Assembly: GCF_002343915.1 (NCBI RefSeq)
Contig: NZ_NETK01000002.1
Coordinates: 434,001-498,000 of the forward strand
Origin: Nannocystis exedens
Lineage (GTDB): Bacteria; Myxococcota_A; Polyangia; Nannocystales; Nannocystaceae
Reading direction: 5' to 3'
Length of the DNA: 64,000 nucleotides
Shown here: piece by piece, positions 9,863-18,809 of the stretch
Layout of the letters: each line of letters opens with the position of its first letter
Position numbering within the stretch: the stretch's first letter is position 1
The notes under the pieces: model-generated
What the model saw: only the letters and a program-made list of their open reading frames with translations
Told to the model about the DNA's origin: nothing
The model's database searches: none
Made by a program: the position numbers and the translations under genes

Positions 9863-12800
9863 TTACTTGCGGACGTCCACGCTCAGGAGCTGGCGCCGCA
9901 GGTGGTCGTCGAACAGGACGATACCCGGAATCGTGACGCCGCCCTCGAGCATGGCCGCGCCCTGGCGGCGGATGCCGTCGAGGCCGAGGCGGCCGATCAT
10001 GCCCGGCACGTCGTCGCCGTCGACCGCCTGCACGAGGCGCCCGAGGTGGCCGTGGAGCTGCCGCGACAGCGCCTTGGCCGCCGGGCCGTCCCAGGGCGAC
10101 TGGTAGACCATGCGCGACAGCGCGTCCTGAAGGGCGCGGAGGTGCATGTCGGCGGCCACCTGCAGGCGGAGGCGCAGCACGTCGAGCGGATCACGGCCGG
10201 TCTCGGCGGCGACCCGCAGCGACGACAGCGCCCCGGTGAGGTGCTCGATGCGCGCCAGCCGCCCGGCCAGCGCCGGCGCGAAGCCGGCCGACTCGAACTC
10301 GTGCGCGCGGGCGTGCAGCTGCGGGATCTGGCTGGCCGGCAGGGCGTGCTCGACGTGGTCGAGCAGCTCGCGGGCGCGGTCGATCGTGCGCTGGTCGAGG
10401 GTCGTGTAGGCGTCGCCCTCGAGCAGGACCACGGTGGTCTCCTCGAGCGCGGCCTCGACGACGTGCATGGCCCGGTAGATGGCCTCCTGGCGGTTCTTGT
10501 CCTCGCTGGCGTAGAGGTCGCGGCGGAGCGCGTCGACGTCGCCGGCCGCCGACGCGGTCATGTACGCCTCGGCGATCGCGTGCGCGGGCCGGCCGGTGCT
10601 GGTCATCAGCTCGGGGAAGAAGGTCGCGCCGGCGTTGTCGATGATGCGGTTGACGACCATCGTCGTCGCGATCTCGCGGCGCAGCAGGTGGCTCTTCACC
10701 GCGCCCTCGGCGGCCTCGACGATCGCGGCCGGGAAGTACTCGCGGACCATGCGGTCGACGAGGCCCTCGGACAGCGGCTCGCCGTCGAGGAGCACGCGGT
10801 ACACCAGCATCTTGGCGTAGGCGCACAGCGCCGAGGCGTCGCACTTGAACAGGCCGACGCCCTTGCGCGCGCGGTTGGCCAGCTCGTCCTCGGTCGGCAG
10901 GGCGAAGGTGTCCGGGTTGAACGGCACGTGCTGCACGAGGTACGACAGCGTGCGGGCGTAGCGGTAGACGTCGACCTTCGAGCGGCGGACGTCGTAGCTG
11001 ACCATGCGGCTCTGCGAGCGGTTGTTGGCCAGCACCATGTCGCACACCTCGGTGGTGGCGGCCTTGAGGACCTCGTTGCGGCGCTCGCGGGTGACCTTGC
11101 CGCTCGCCAGCAGCGGCGCGAACAGGATCTTGATGTTGACCTCGTGGTCCGAGGTGTCGACGCCGCCGGAGTTGTCGAGGAACGAGGTGTAGTTCTGGCC
11201 GCCGATCCGGGCGAAGGCGGGGCGACCGCGGTCGGTGATCGCCAGGTTGGCGCCCTCGGACATGACGCGGAAGCGCAGCTGGTTGGCGTTGACCCGCACG
11301 GCGTCGTTGGCCTTGTCGCCGACGTCGGCGTGGGTCTCCTCCTTGCTCTTCACGTAGGTGCCGATGCCGCCCATCCAGCACAGGTCGACCTTGAGCAGCA
11401 GGATCGCCCGGATCGCGTCCTCGCCCGACACGACCTGCGTCGGCGAGAAGCCGAGCAGCTGCCGCGCCTCGGGCGAGAGTTCGAGCGACTTGGCGTTGCG
11501 CGGGAACACGGCGCCGCCGGGGCTGAGCTTGCCGGGGTCGTAGTCGGACCACTGCGAGCGCGGCAGGTTGAACAGCCGCTCGCGCTCGAGGAAGCTGACC
11601 TCGGGGTCAGGCGTCGGGTCGATGAAGACGTGGGCGTGGTTGAAGGCCGCCAGCAGCTTGACGGTGCGGCTGCGCAACAGGCCGTTGCCGAACACGTCGC
11701 CGCTCATGTCGCCGACGCCGATCGCCGTGATCACGTCGGCCTCGGGGTCGATGCCCATCTCGCGGAAGTTGCGCTTGGTGGTCTCCCACGCGCCGCGGGC
11801 GGTGATGCCGGTGGCCTTGTGGTCGTAGCCGTTCGAGCCGCCCGAGGCGAACGCGTCGTCGAGCCAGAACTTGTGGCTCATGCTGACGCTGTTGGCGGTG
11901 TCCGACAGGTGCGCGGTGCCCTTGTCGGCGGCGACGACGAGGTACGGGTCGGGGCCCTCGGTGTGGAGGATGCCGGGCGGGGTGACGACCTCGCCGTCGA
12001 CGACGTTGTCGGTGACCGACAGCAGCGCCTCGACGAAGAGCTGGTAGTAGCGGTCGCCGGCGGCGCGCAGCTCGTTGCGGTCGGTCGGGGCCTGGCGCAG
12101 CACGAAGCCGCCCTTGGCGCCGACCGGGACGATCAGCACGTTCTTGACCATCTGCGTGGCCATGAGCCCGTGGATCTCGGTACGGAAGTCGTCCGGCCGG
12201 TCCGAGAAGCGGATGCCGCCGCGGGCGACGCGGCCGCCGCGGAGGTGCACGCCCTCGAAGTCGGGGTGGTAGACGAAGATCTCGCGCAGGGGCTTGGGAT
12301 CGGGGCCGAACGGGACGCGCTGGCCGTCGAACTTGAACGCCATCGCCGGGGTCTGATCGCGGCGCACGCCCGGCGTGGTGTTGATGACGAAGGCGTTGGT
12401 GCGCAGCGTGGCGCGGACGACGTCGGCGACGGCCCGCAGCACGCGGTCGGCGGTGTAGTCGGCGACGTCGCGCAGCTCGGCCTCGAGGGTCTTGTCGGTG
12501 ACCTCGGCGAGCTGCGGGCTGGCGCTGGTCGGGTCGTAGCGGGCGTCGAGCCACGAGACCAGCGCCGAGGCGACGGTCGGGTAGGCGATCAACGTCTGCC
12601 GGATCAGCGCCGAGGTGAACGGGCAGCGGACCTGGTGGAGGTAGGCGACGTAGGCGCGCAGGATCTCGACCTCGAGCGCCGTCATCGTCGTCGACACGAT
12701 CAGCTGGTTGAGCGAGTCGCGGCCCATCGTGCCGGCGTAGACCTGACGCAGCGTGGTCCGGATCTCGTCGGCGCGGCTCATCACCGCCGGGATCCGCTCG

Positions 12801-14578
12801 GGGCGGACGTCGAGGCGGTAGTTGTCGAGCTCGAACGGGGTCGCGTGCGCGAGGTGGACCGGGCGCGCGTACTCGTCGACGACCTTGAAGCCGAAGCTGC
12901 CGATCAGCGGCAGCTCGTCGCTGAGGTTCATCGCCTTGCGGCTGAACACCCGCAGGTTGAGGCTTCCCGGGTGGTCGCCGGTGACCGAGACGTAGAGGTC
13001 GAAGTCGAACTCGGCGCCGCGGCGGATGTTCTCGATGCAGCGCAGGTCGCCGAGCAGCCGCTGGTCGCCGGCGCGGCGCTTGTGCTCCTCGCTGAAGGCG
13101 CCGTGGTACAGCTCGAACAGCTCGTCGACCTGGTCCGGCGGGACGAGCTCGGACAGCGCCTCGCGCAGGCGCTCGTTCCAGCCCTTGGCCAGCGCGAGCA
13201 CCTCGGAGCGCACGCGCTCGGTGTCGACCGCCGCGAACGGGGTCGGGCCGGTCATGTAGTAGTGGATGATCGCGTTGTCGTAGCGATCCATGTAGACGCC
13301 GAAGTCGGAGTAGGTGGCCCCGAACTCGCGCTGCAGCTTCTCCTGCACCTGCAGCCGCAGCTCGTCGTTGAACTGCTCGCGCGGGAGGCTGACGAACGCG
13401 AACACGAACCGGCCGTCCTCGCCGACGTTGATGTGCACGTCGGAGCCGCCCTCGACCTCGGCCCGCAGCACGCGGTCGGTCAGCTCCCAGATGCTGTCCT
13501 CGCTCTGGGTCAGCAGGTACTCGAGCGGCAGCGAGTTGAAGGCGTTCGTCAGGCTCTTGCCGCGGTGGCTGTCGATCGAGACGCTGCGCTCGGTCAGCAG
13601 CTTGCGCAGCATGACGCGCAGGAACGGGATCTCCTCCGGCGGGGTGTGCAGCGCCTTGTAGGTGAAGAGGCCGTTGATCAGGCAGGTGCCGACGGGCTGG
13701 CCGTCGCGGCCCACGCGGGTGACGACGAAGTGGCCCGGCTTGCCGCTGCGGTGGACCGGCGACTCCTCGTTGCTGCGGTGGTAGCGGACGGTGCGGCCGA
13801 GGTCGCGGGCGTAGGCGGCGAAGCGATCGGCGTCGCGCTCGCTGAGGTTGACGGAGGCGGTGCCGAGCGTGGAGATCCGGTGGCCCTGCTCGTCGTACTC
13901 CTCGACGCCGAGCAGCACGAGGTTCTCCTCGCACAGCCAGCGGACCATGCCCTCGGTCTCGCGCAGGGTCAGGCTGCGATCGTTGCTCTCGGCGTTGGCG
14001 GCCCGCAGGTAGTCGTCGGCGAGGTCCTGCAGCCGGCGCTTCATCGGCTGGAAGTCGCGCACCATCGCCTGCACGATCCGCAGGCGGGTGCGGAAGCGGT
14101 CCTCGATGTCCTCGGGGACATGTTGGCCGGGGTCGAGCTCGACGCGGATCACCGACTCCGGGGCGCCCATGCCGATGCTGGTGATGTTGCCGGCGGAGTC
14201 GCGCCGGACCTTGATCACGGCGTTCATCAGGCTGGCGATCTCGAGCCGCTCCGCGCCGAACAGCGCGCGCAGCGAGGACACCAGGAACGGCTGGTCTTCG
14301 AGGCAGCTCTCGAGGACGACGCTGTCGCCGTGCCGGCGCACGGCGGTGTTGATCTCGCCGCGGCCGCGGGTCTTGATCGTGCTCAGGACTTGCTCGAGCT
14401 GCTCGACGAGCTCGGCGCTCGGCACCCGCCGGATGTCTCGGAGGTCGACCGAGGTCAACACCGCCTTGCAGAGGGCCGCCAGGAGGTTGACGTCGGTCCC
14501 GGGCAGCTTGGGGACGTACGAGGCGAGGACCTGCTGTACCTCGTGGATCCGCTGGTTGCTCAGTTTTTGCGTCGCCAT
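9863..14578 (-). CDS. gdhB: Large NAD-specific glutamate dehydrogenase
   Basis: The 1571-residue protein belongs to the giant bacterial NAD-GDH class (about 1,600 residues). It converts glutamate plus NAD to 2-oxoglutarate, ammonium and NADH, mainly for glutamate catabolism. The catalytic core in the second half shows the GDH segments GGIRFSDRPDDFRTEIHGLM, VPVGAKGGFVLR, a Lys-rich substrate pocket, and the nucleotide-binding region ITAIGVGDMSGDVFGNGLL. The N-terminal half carries the regulatory GDH_N/ACT-like part. ATG 14578 (MATQKLSNQ) follows GGAGAG. An open frame continues upstream, but it loses family character and overlaps the divergent peptidase gene. A motif copy lies inside at about 14118. 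Confidence 0.9.
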   Translation of the reverse strand: MATQKLSNQRIHEVQQVLASYVPKLPGTDVNLLAALCKAVLTSVDLRDIRRVPSAELVEQLEQVLSTIKTRGRGEINTAVRRHGDSVVLESCLEDQPFLVSSLRALFGAERLEIASLMNAVIKVRRDSAGNITSIGMGAPESVIRVELDPGQHVPEDIEDRFRTRLRIVQAMVRDFQPMKRRLQDLADDYLRAANAESNDRSLTLRETEGMVRWLCEENLVLLGVEEYDEQGHRISTLGTASVNLSERDADRFAAYARDLGRTVRYHRSNEESPVHRSGKPGHFVVTRVGRDGQPVGTCLINGLFTYKALHTPPEEIPFLRVMLRKLLTERSVSIDSHRGKSLTNAFNSLPLEYLLTQSEDSIWELTDRVLRAEVEGGSDVHINVGEDGRFVFAFVSLPREQFNDELRLQVQEKLQREFGATYSDFGVYMDRYDNAIIHYYMTGPTPFAAVDTERVRSEVLALAKGWNERLREALSELVPPDQVDELFELYHGAFSEEHKRRAGDQRLLGDLRCIENIRRGAEFDFDLYVSVTGDHPGSLNLRVFSRKAMNLSDELPLIGSFGFKVVDEYARPVHLAHATPFELDNYRLDVRPERIPAVMSRADEIRTTLRQVYAGTMGRDSLNQLIVSTTMTALEVEILRAYVAYLHQVRCPFTSALIRQTLIAYPTVASALVSWLDARYDPTSASPQLAEVTDKTLEAELRDVADYTADRVLRAVADVVRATLRTNAFVINTTPGVRRDQTPAMAFKFDGQRVPFGPDPKPLREIFVYHPDFEGVHLRGGRVARGGIRFSDRPDDFRTEIHGLMATQMVKNVLIVPVGAKGGFVLRQAPTDRNELRAAGDRYYQLFVEALLSVTDNVVDGEVVTPPGILHTEGPDPYLVVAADKGTAHLSDTANSVSMSHKFWLDDAFASGGSNGYDHKATGITARGAWETTKRNFREMGIDPEADVITAIGVGDMSGDVFGNGLLRSRTVKLLAAFNHAHVFIDPTPDPEVSFLERERLFNLPRSQWSDYDPGKLSPGGAVFPRNAKSLELSPEARQLLGFSPTQVVSGEDAIRAILLLKVDLCWMGGIGTYVKSKEETHADVGDKANDAVRVNANQLRFRVMSEGANLAITDRGRPAFARIGGQNYTSFLDNSGGVDTSDHEVNIKILFAPLLASGKVTRERRNEVLKAATTEVCDMVLANNRSQSRMVSYDVRRSKVDVYRYARTLSYLVQHVPFNPDTFALPTEDELANRARKGVGLFKCDASALCAYAKMLVYRVLLDGEPLSEGLVDRMVREYFPAAIVEAAEGAVKSHLLRREIATTMVVNRIIDNAGATFFPELMTSTGRPAHAIAEAYMTASAAGDVDALRRDLYASEDKNRQEAIYRAMHVVEAALEETTVVLLEGDAYTTLDQRTIDRARELLDHVEHALPASQIPQLHARAHEFESAGFAPALAGRLARIEHLTGALSSLRVAAETGRDPLDVLRLRLQVAADMHLRALQDALSRMVYQSPWDGPAAKALSRQLHGHLGRLVQAVDGDDVPGMIGRLGLDGIRRQGAAMLEGGVTIPGIVLFDDHLRRQLLSVDVRK

Positions 14579-14787
14579 CGGCGGCAACTCTCCGCCGGCC
14601 GGCGGCTGGGTGCAATCCCTCCGGAGCCGAGCGCACGCGACCGTTGCCGCGGAACATCGCCGCAACCGGCAGCCGACCCGCGGCCGACTCGCGCAAACCC
14701 CCGGAAGGGCTCGCGCAGGGCGTTGCGCACCGCGGCTGCATGACATCCCGCACGCGGGATCCGAAGGGGTCGCAGTGCTTGCGGTCC

Positions 14788-14793
14788 TATTCT
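14788..14793 (+). promoter_or_regulatory. -10 element TATTCT before GTG 14800
   Basis: TATTCT ends six bases before the GTG start of the M24 peptidase gene, leaving no room for a leader or ribosome-binding site. Confidence 0.55.
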
Positions 14794-14799
14794 TGGCTC

Positions 14800-16125
14800 G
14801 TGCCTGAGCCCTCCGTCGCTGCACCGGATCTGGCGGCCTGCGCCGCGCGTCGCTCCCGCCTCTCCGCGCGCCTCGGCGACGCGGCGCTGCTGCTGTCCGC
14901 GGGCGAGCCGCCGACCCGCTCCGGCGACACGCGCTACCGCTTCCGGCCGGACTCGAACTTCTACTACCTGGCCGGCGCTGCCGAACCCGGCGGGGTGCTG
15001 CTGCTGCGGCCGGGACGGGCGCCCGCGAGCGCGCTGTTCTTGCCGGTCCAGGACGAGCGCGACGTGCTGTACCACGGCCGGCGGCCGAGCGCGGACGAGG
15101 CCCGCGAGCAGCTCGGCGTCGACGCGGTGTTCCCGATCGCGCAGCTCGAGCTCGAGCTGCCGCGCCTGCTCGACGGCATCGACGAGGTGTACCTGCCCTT
15201 TTCGACATGTCCCGTGATCGAGCGGGCGGCGTTCGCCGCGATCGAGCGGCTGCGCGCCGGCGACCGCCGGGGCGAGGTCGCGCCGACCTGCCTGCGCGAC
15301 GCCCGGGCGCTGCTGGCCGAGGACCGGCTGGTGAAGGACGCGGCGGCGATGACGGCGCTGCGCCGCGCGGTCGACATCAGCGCGGCCGGCCACGTGGCGG
15401 CGATGCGGGCGACCCGGCCCGGTCGGCTCGAGCTCGAGATCGAGGCGCTGCTCGAGCACGAGTTCCGCCGCCGCGGCGCGAGCGGGCCCGGCTACGAGAC
15501 GATCGTCGCCGCGGGCATCAACGCCAACACGCTGCACTACACGGCGGCCCGCGGGGCGCTCGCCGCCGGCGACCTGCTGCTGGTCGACGCCGGCGCGGAG
15601 TGGGAGCTGTTCACCGGCGACATCACGCGCACGTTCCCGATCGGCGGCCGCTTCACGCCGGCGCAGCGCGACGCCTACGAGATCGCGCTGGCCGCCAACG
15701 AGGCCGGGATCGCGGCGACGGTGGTCGGCTCGAGCCTCGACGCGATCCACGAGGCCTGCCTGCGCGTGCTGTGCGACGGGCTGCGGACGCTCGGCCTCGT
15801 CCAGGCGGGCGTCGACGAGGCGATCGAGGAGGAGCTGTACAAGCCGTACTACCCGCACAAGACCAGCCACTGGCTCGGCGCCGACGTCCACGACGTCGGC
15901 CGCTACACCGTCCAGGGCCGCGCCCAGCCGCTGCGCGCCGGCTTCGTGCTGACGGTCGAGCCGGGCCTGTACTTCCCGGTCACCGAGGAGGTGCCCGCCG
16001 AGCTGCGCGGGGTCGGGATCCGCATCGAAGACGACGTGCTCGTCACCGCCGGCGCGCCCGAGGTGCTCAGCGCCGGCGCGCCCAAGCGGGTCGCGGAGCT
16101 CGAGGCGCTGGTCGGCCAGGGTTGA
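14800..16125 (+). CDS. M24 metallopeptidase, Xaa-Pro aminopeptidase type
   Basis: The 441-residue protein has an N-terminal creatinase-like domain (about 1-165) with YRFRPDSNFYYLAGAAEPGGVLLL. The C-terminal pita-bread domain has all five metal-ligand positions visible: Asp in LVDAGAEWE, Asp in GDITRTFP, His in SHWLGADVHD, Glu in LTVEPGLYFP and Glu in GIRIEDDVL. The enzyme removes an N-terminal residue next to proline using two divalent metals. GTG 14800 is chosen over an upstream ATG because a -10 element sits directly before it and the family domain begins there. A dispersed-motif copy (TTTTCGACATGTCCCG) is part of the coding sequence at about 15200. Confidence 0.85.
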   Translation: MPEPSVAAPDLAACAARRSRLSARLGDAALLLSAGEPPTRSGDTRYRFRPDSNFYYLAGAAEPGGVLLLRPGRAPASALFLPVQDERDVLYHGRRPSADEAREQLGVDAVFPIAQLELELPRLLDGIDEVYLPFSTCPVIERAAFAAIERLRAGDRRGEVAPTCLRDARALLAEDRLVKDAAAMTALRRAVDISAAGHVAAMRATRPGRLELEIEALLEHEFRRRGASGPGYETIVAAGINANTLHYTAARGALAAGDLLLVDAGAEWELFTGDITRTFPIGGRFTPAQRDAYEIALAANEAGIAATVVGSSLDAIHEACLRVLCDGLRTLGLVQAGVDEAIEEELYKPYYPHKTSHWLGADVHDVGRYTVQGRAQPLRAGFVLTVEPGLYFPVTEEVPAELRGVGIRIEDDVLVTAGAPEVLSAGAPKRVAELEALVGQG

Positions 16126-16156
16126 CCCGATCGGCCGGGCGGGAGAGGGCGCGAAG

Positions 16157-16255
16157 GCGTCTGTCTCGAAGGACATGCATGATGCGGCATGTCCCGGAGA
16201 AAATGTCCGAGCGAGCATGGCCTTCCGAGCATGTCTAGAGGGACATGTCGCGCAG
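16157..16255. repeat. Intergenic cluster of dispersed ACATG motifs
   Basis: About 100 bases between the convergent peptidase and acyltransferase genes contain at least six copies of the motif in both orientations (for example AAGGACATG, GCATGTCCCGG and GGGACATGTC), spaced 12-20 bases apart. No gene is present. Confidence 0.6.
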
Positions 16256-16297
16256 GGCGATCGGGCCGCCGGCCGGCAGGCCCCCCGGGCGAGCGGC

Positions 16298-17056
16298 TCA
16301 GGGGCGCGGTCGCACCGCTCGCGGGCCGCGGATGTCGCGGAGGGCGGCGACCATGAGCTCGCGGACGCGGGTCTGCAGCAGCTCGACGTCGCCGCCGGTG
16401 GCGTCGGGGAGGACCGGCTCGAGCACGTGCACCTCGACGTGCAGCTCGTCGAGGCGCTCGAACACCCAGCCGTCGCGGGGCAGGGCGGCGCCGGTGCCGT
16501 CGATGACGATCGGGACGATCGGCACGCCGGCCTCGACGGCGAGGGCGAAGGCGCCGCGGCGGAACTCGCCGATCCGGCCGTCGCGCGAGCGCGTGCCCTC
16601 GGGGAACATGAGGATCCGCGAGCCGCGGCGCAGGTGCTCGCGGCAGCGCGCGAGCACGGCGGCGCGGCTGCCGGCGTCGCCGCGGCGGACGGGCACGTAG
16701 TCGGCCATCGCCATCATCCAGCCGAGGAACGGCACCCAGAACACCGACTCCTTGGCGACCCATTTGAACGGGGTGCGCAGGGCGTAGAGGACGAAGATGT
16801 CGCCGAACGACTGGTGGTTGGCGACCAGCACGCACGGGCGATCGCCGAGCAGCCGCTCGCGGCCGTGGATGTGGATCCGCGAGGCGCCGAACAGGCGGAT
16901 GCAGTGGTTGGCCCAAGTGATCGCGTACCAGTGCGAGAACCGCCGCTGCGGGTCGAACGGCGCGACGACGAGCCAGATCGGCGCGACGGCGATCCAGAAC
17001 ACGACCAGGCTCACCGCGAGATAGGACCAGAAGAGGGCCGATCGGAGGCGCTGCAC
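16298..17056 (-). CDS. PlsC-type 1-acylglycerol-3-phosphate acyltransferase (first of two)
   Basis: The 252-residue protein has an N-terminal membrane segment (FWSYLAVSLVVFWIAVAPIW), the acyltransferase HX4D motif in ANHQSFGD and the phosphate-binding motif FPEGTRSRDG. These are the marks of the PlsC/LPLAT family, which transfers an acyl chain to lysophosphatidate at the membrane. GTG 17056 is chosen because a -10 element lies ten bases before it; the open frame runs much further upstream without family similarity. A second PlsC-like protein lies at 17677-18486 on the other strand with the same motifs. Confidence 0.8.
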   Translation of the reverse strand: MQRLRSALFWSYLAVSLVVFWIAVAPIWLVVAPFDPQRRFSHWYAITWANHCIRLFGASRIHIHGRERLLGDRPCVLVANHQSFGDIFVLYALRTPFKWVAKESVFWVPFLGWMMAMADYVPVRRGDAGSRAAVLARCREHLRRGSRILMFPEGTRSRDGRIGEFRRGAFALAVEAGVPIVPIVIDGTGAALPRDGWVFERLDELHVEVHVLEPVLPDATGGDVELLQTRVRELMVAALRDIRGPRAVRPRP

Positions 17057-17066
17057 GGCATTCGCC

Positions 17067-17072
17067 GTTGTA
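17067..17072 (-). promoter_or_regulatory. -10 element TACAAC before GTG 17056
   Basis: On the minus strand TACAAC ends ten bases before the GTG start of the acyltransferase gene, and no Shine-Dalgarno sequence is present. Confidence 0.5.
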
Positions 17073-17150
17073 GCGGCGCGGGGCGGCCGCTGGCAAGTCG
17101 TGGGCGCCCGGGCAGGTGCAGGGGCGGGCGCGGTCTGGCATGCTGGGGCC

Positions 17151-17645
17151 GTGTCGCCTCGTCGTCGTCGCCTCGCTCCGCTCTCGCTCGCGCTCGCCGG
17201 CACGTTCGCGTGCGCGGAGCCGGCGAGCCCGCCCGCGCCCGCTCCGCCGGCCGAGCTCGAGCCGGCGAAGCCGCGCCTGATCGCCGCGCCCGAGGCCGGT
17301 GACGTGGCGGCGGCGGTGCGTGAGGAGGCGGCGCGCGCAGGCGGAACGCTGGTCGTCACCGTCGGCGCCGACTGGTGCGAGCCGTGCCGGGCCTTCCACG
17401 ACGCGGTGAAGGCGGGGCAGCTCGACGCGCGGCTCATGGGGGTGCGCTTCCTCGAGTTCGACATCGATCGCGACCGGGCGCGGCTGGAGGCGGCGGGCTA
17501 CAAGTCGCGCTTCATCCCGCTGTTCGCGTTGCCCGACGCGGAGGGGCGCGCCAGCGGCAAGCAGATCGAGGGCGGGATCAAGGGGCCGCGGGCGGTCGAG
17601 CACATCATGGCCCGGCTGGGCCCGCTGGTGGCCGGCAAGCCTTGA
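17151..17645 (+). CDS. Thioredoxin-like lipoprotein
   Basis: The 164-residue protein has a lipoprotein signal (Cys21), a Pro/Ala-rich linker and a thioredoxin fold with the redox motif WCEPC. The later sequence SRFIPLFALPD holds the cis-Pro loop. This suggests a membrane-tethered periplasmic or extracellular disulphide exchange protein. The gene starts at GTG 17151, six bases after CATGCT. It lies 31 bases upstream of a PlsC-type gene, but that gene has its own -10 element. Confidence 0.8.
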   Translation: MSPRRRRLAPLSLALAGTFACAEPASPPAPAPPAELEPAKPRLIAAPEAGDVAAAVREEAARAGGTLVVTVGADWCEPCRAFHDAVKAGQLDARLMGVRFLEFDIDRDRARLEAAGYKSRFIPLFALPDAEGRASGKQIEGGIKGPRAVEHIMARLGPLVAGKP

Positions 17646-17664
17646 GCGTCGGCGGGCGAGCCCG

Positions 17665-17670
17665 TATGTT
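17665..17670 (+). promoter_or_regulatory. -10 element TATGTT before GTG 17677
   Basis: TATGTT ends six bases before GTG 17677, in the short gap after the thioredoxin-like gene. It supports separate, leaderless transcription of the second acyltransferase. Confidence 0.55.
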
Positions 17671-17676
17671 CGCGGG

Positions 17677-18486
17677 GTGCTGCGGATCGCGGCGGTCCTG
17701 CTGTTCGGGCTCTACTTCCTCCTCAGCCAGCCGCTGTGGTTCGCCGGCGCGCTGCTGATCACCGCCGTCACCGCGCCGTTCGACCGCAAGCGGGCGCTGC
17801 TCCACCGCTACACGTGCGTGTGGGGCGGCCACTACGCGCTGCTGATGCCCGGCTGGGACGTCAGCGTCCACGGCCGCGAGCACATCGCCCCGGGCGGGGT
17901 GTACGTGCTGTGCTCGAACCACCAGTCGCACGTCGACACGCTGGTGCTGTTCACCCTGTTCCGCCACTTCAAGTGGGTCGCCAAGGCGAGCGTGTTCCGG
18001 GTGCCGTTCATCGGCTGGAACATGACGCTGAACCGCTACGTGGCGCTGCGCCGCGGCGACACGGCCAGCATCGCGGCGATGCTCCGCCGCTGCCGCGAGA
18101 ACCTCGACGCCGGCTCGTCGGTGTTCATGTTCCCGGAGGGCACGCGCTCGCGTGACGGGCGGCTCCACGGGTTCAAGCACGGCGCGTTCTCGCTGGCGGC
18201 CGACGCCGGCGTGCCGGTCGTGCCGATCGTGCTCGACGGCACGAGCGCGGCGCTGCCGAAGTCGTCGTGGAAGATCGGCCTCGATCGTGCGCGGCTGCCG
18301 ATCACGGTGCGGGTGCTGCCGCCGGTCGCGCTGGCCGACCTCGGTCCGGGGGCCGACGCCGCGACGCTGCGCGCGGAGGTGCGGGCGCGCATGCTGGCGG
18401 CGCTGGCGGCGATGCGCGGCGTGACGGTCGCCGAGGTCGACGGTGAGCCGGCGAGCGCGGCGAAAAAACGCAAGGACCTGGCCTGA
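17677..18486 (+). CDS. PlsC-type 1-acylglycerol-3-phosphate acyltransferase (second)
   Basis: The 269-residue protein has two hydrophobic segments at the N-terminus (about 1-32), the HX4D motif in SNHQSHVD, and FPEGTRSRDGRLHGFKHGAF. It shares the segments FKWVAKxSVFxVPFxGW and FPEGTRSRDG with the protein at 16298-17056, so the two are paralogues. Both probably acylate lysophosphatidate or a related lysolipid. A Lys-rich C-terminus (AAKKRKDLA) could contact the membrane surface. Confidence 0.85.
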   Translation: MLRIAAVLLFGLYFLLSQPLWFAGALLITAVTAPFDRKRALLHRYTCVWGGHYALLMPGWDVSVHGREHIAPGGVYVLCSNHQSHVDTLVLFTLFRHFKWVAKASVFRVPFIGWNMTLNRYVALRRGDTASIAAMLRRCRENLDAGSSVFMFPEGTRSRDGRLHGFKHGAFSLAADAGVPVVPIVLDGTSAALPKSSWKIGLDRARLPITVRVLPPVALADLGPGADAATLRAEVRARMLAALAAMRGVTVAEVDGEPASAAKKRKDLA

Positions 18487-18800
18487 GGGACAGACGACTC
18501 GGGGGCCCCCGCCGGAGCGGGGACTTGGCGGGGCGCGAGGACAGGAGCGGCGGCGGCGCACGATGAAGGTGCACGCGTCTGTCCTGAGGAGCAGGCGAAT
18601 GCGCGGGGCGGTGCGAGCGGGCGCTGCGCACAACGGAAAGGCGAGGGGCTGCCCCGAGGGACAGGCGGCTTGCGGCGGCGCGGTGGGGACGGGTCGGGCG
18701 CGTGGCCGGCGGCGCGAGCGGGCGCACGAAAAGACATGCCCCGAGGACCAGGCGTGCCTGGTCTCGGGGACATGTCTGGAAAGGCAGGCGGGCGGGGCGC
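18487..18800. repeat. Motif-rich intergenic region with a long hairpin
   Basis: About 320 bases between convergent genes hold at least seven copies of the GGACAG/GGACATG motif. At 18735-18774 two copies face each other around GGACCAGGC-GT-GCCTGGTC, giving an imperfect stem of about 19 base pairs. No convincing gene is present. The stem could end transcription of both flanking genes. Confidence 0.55.
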
Positions 18801-18809
18801 CGCGCCGGC

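Noticed and set aside
9863..14743. Very long open frame on the plus strand opposite the NAD-GDH gene
   Set aside because: It is the antisense shadow of a GC-rich gene. The minus-strand protein has full family motifs, while the plus-strand product is Ala/Arg/Val low-complexity.
14579..15208. N-terminal extension of the NAD-GDH open frame
   Set aside because: The upstream part is Arg/Ala-rich without family similarity and overlaps the divergent M24 peptidase. ATG 14578 has a ribosome-binding site.
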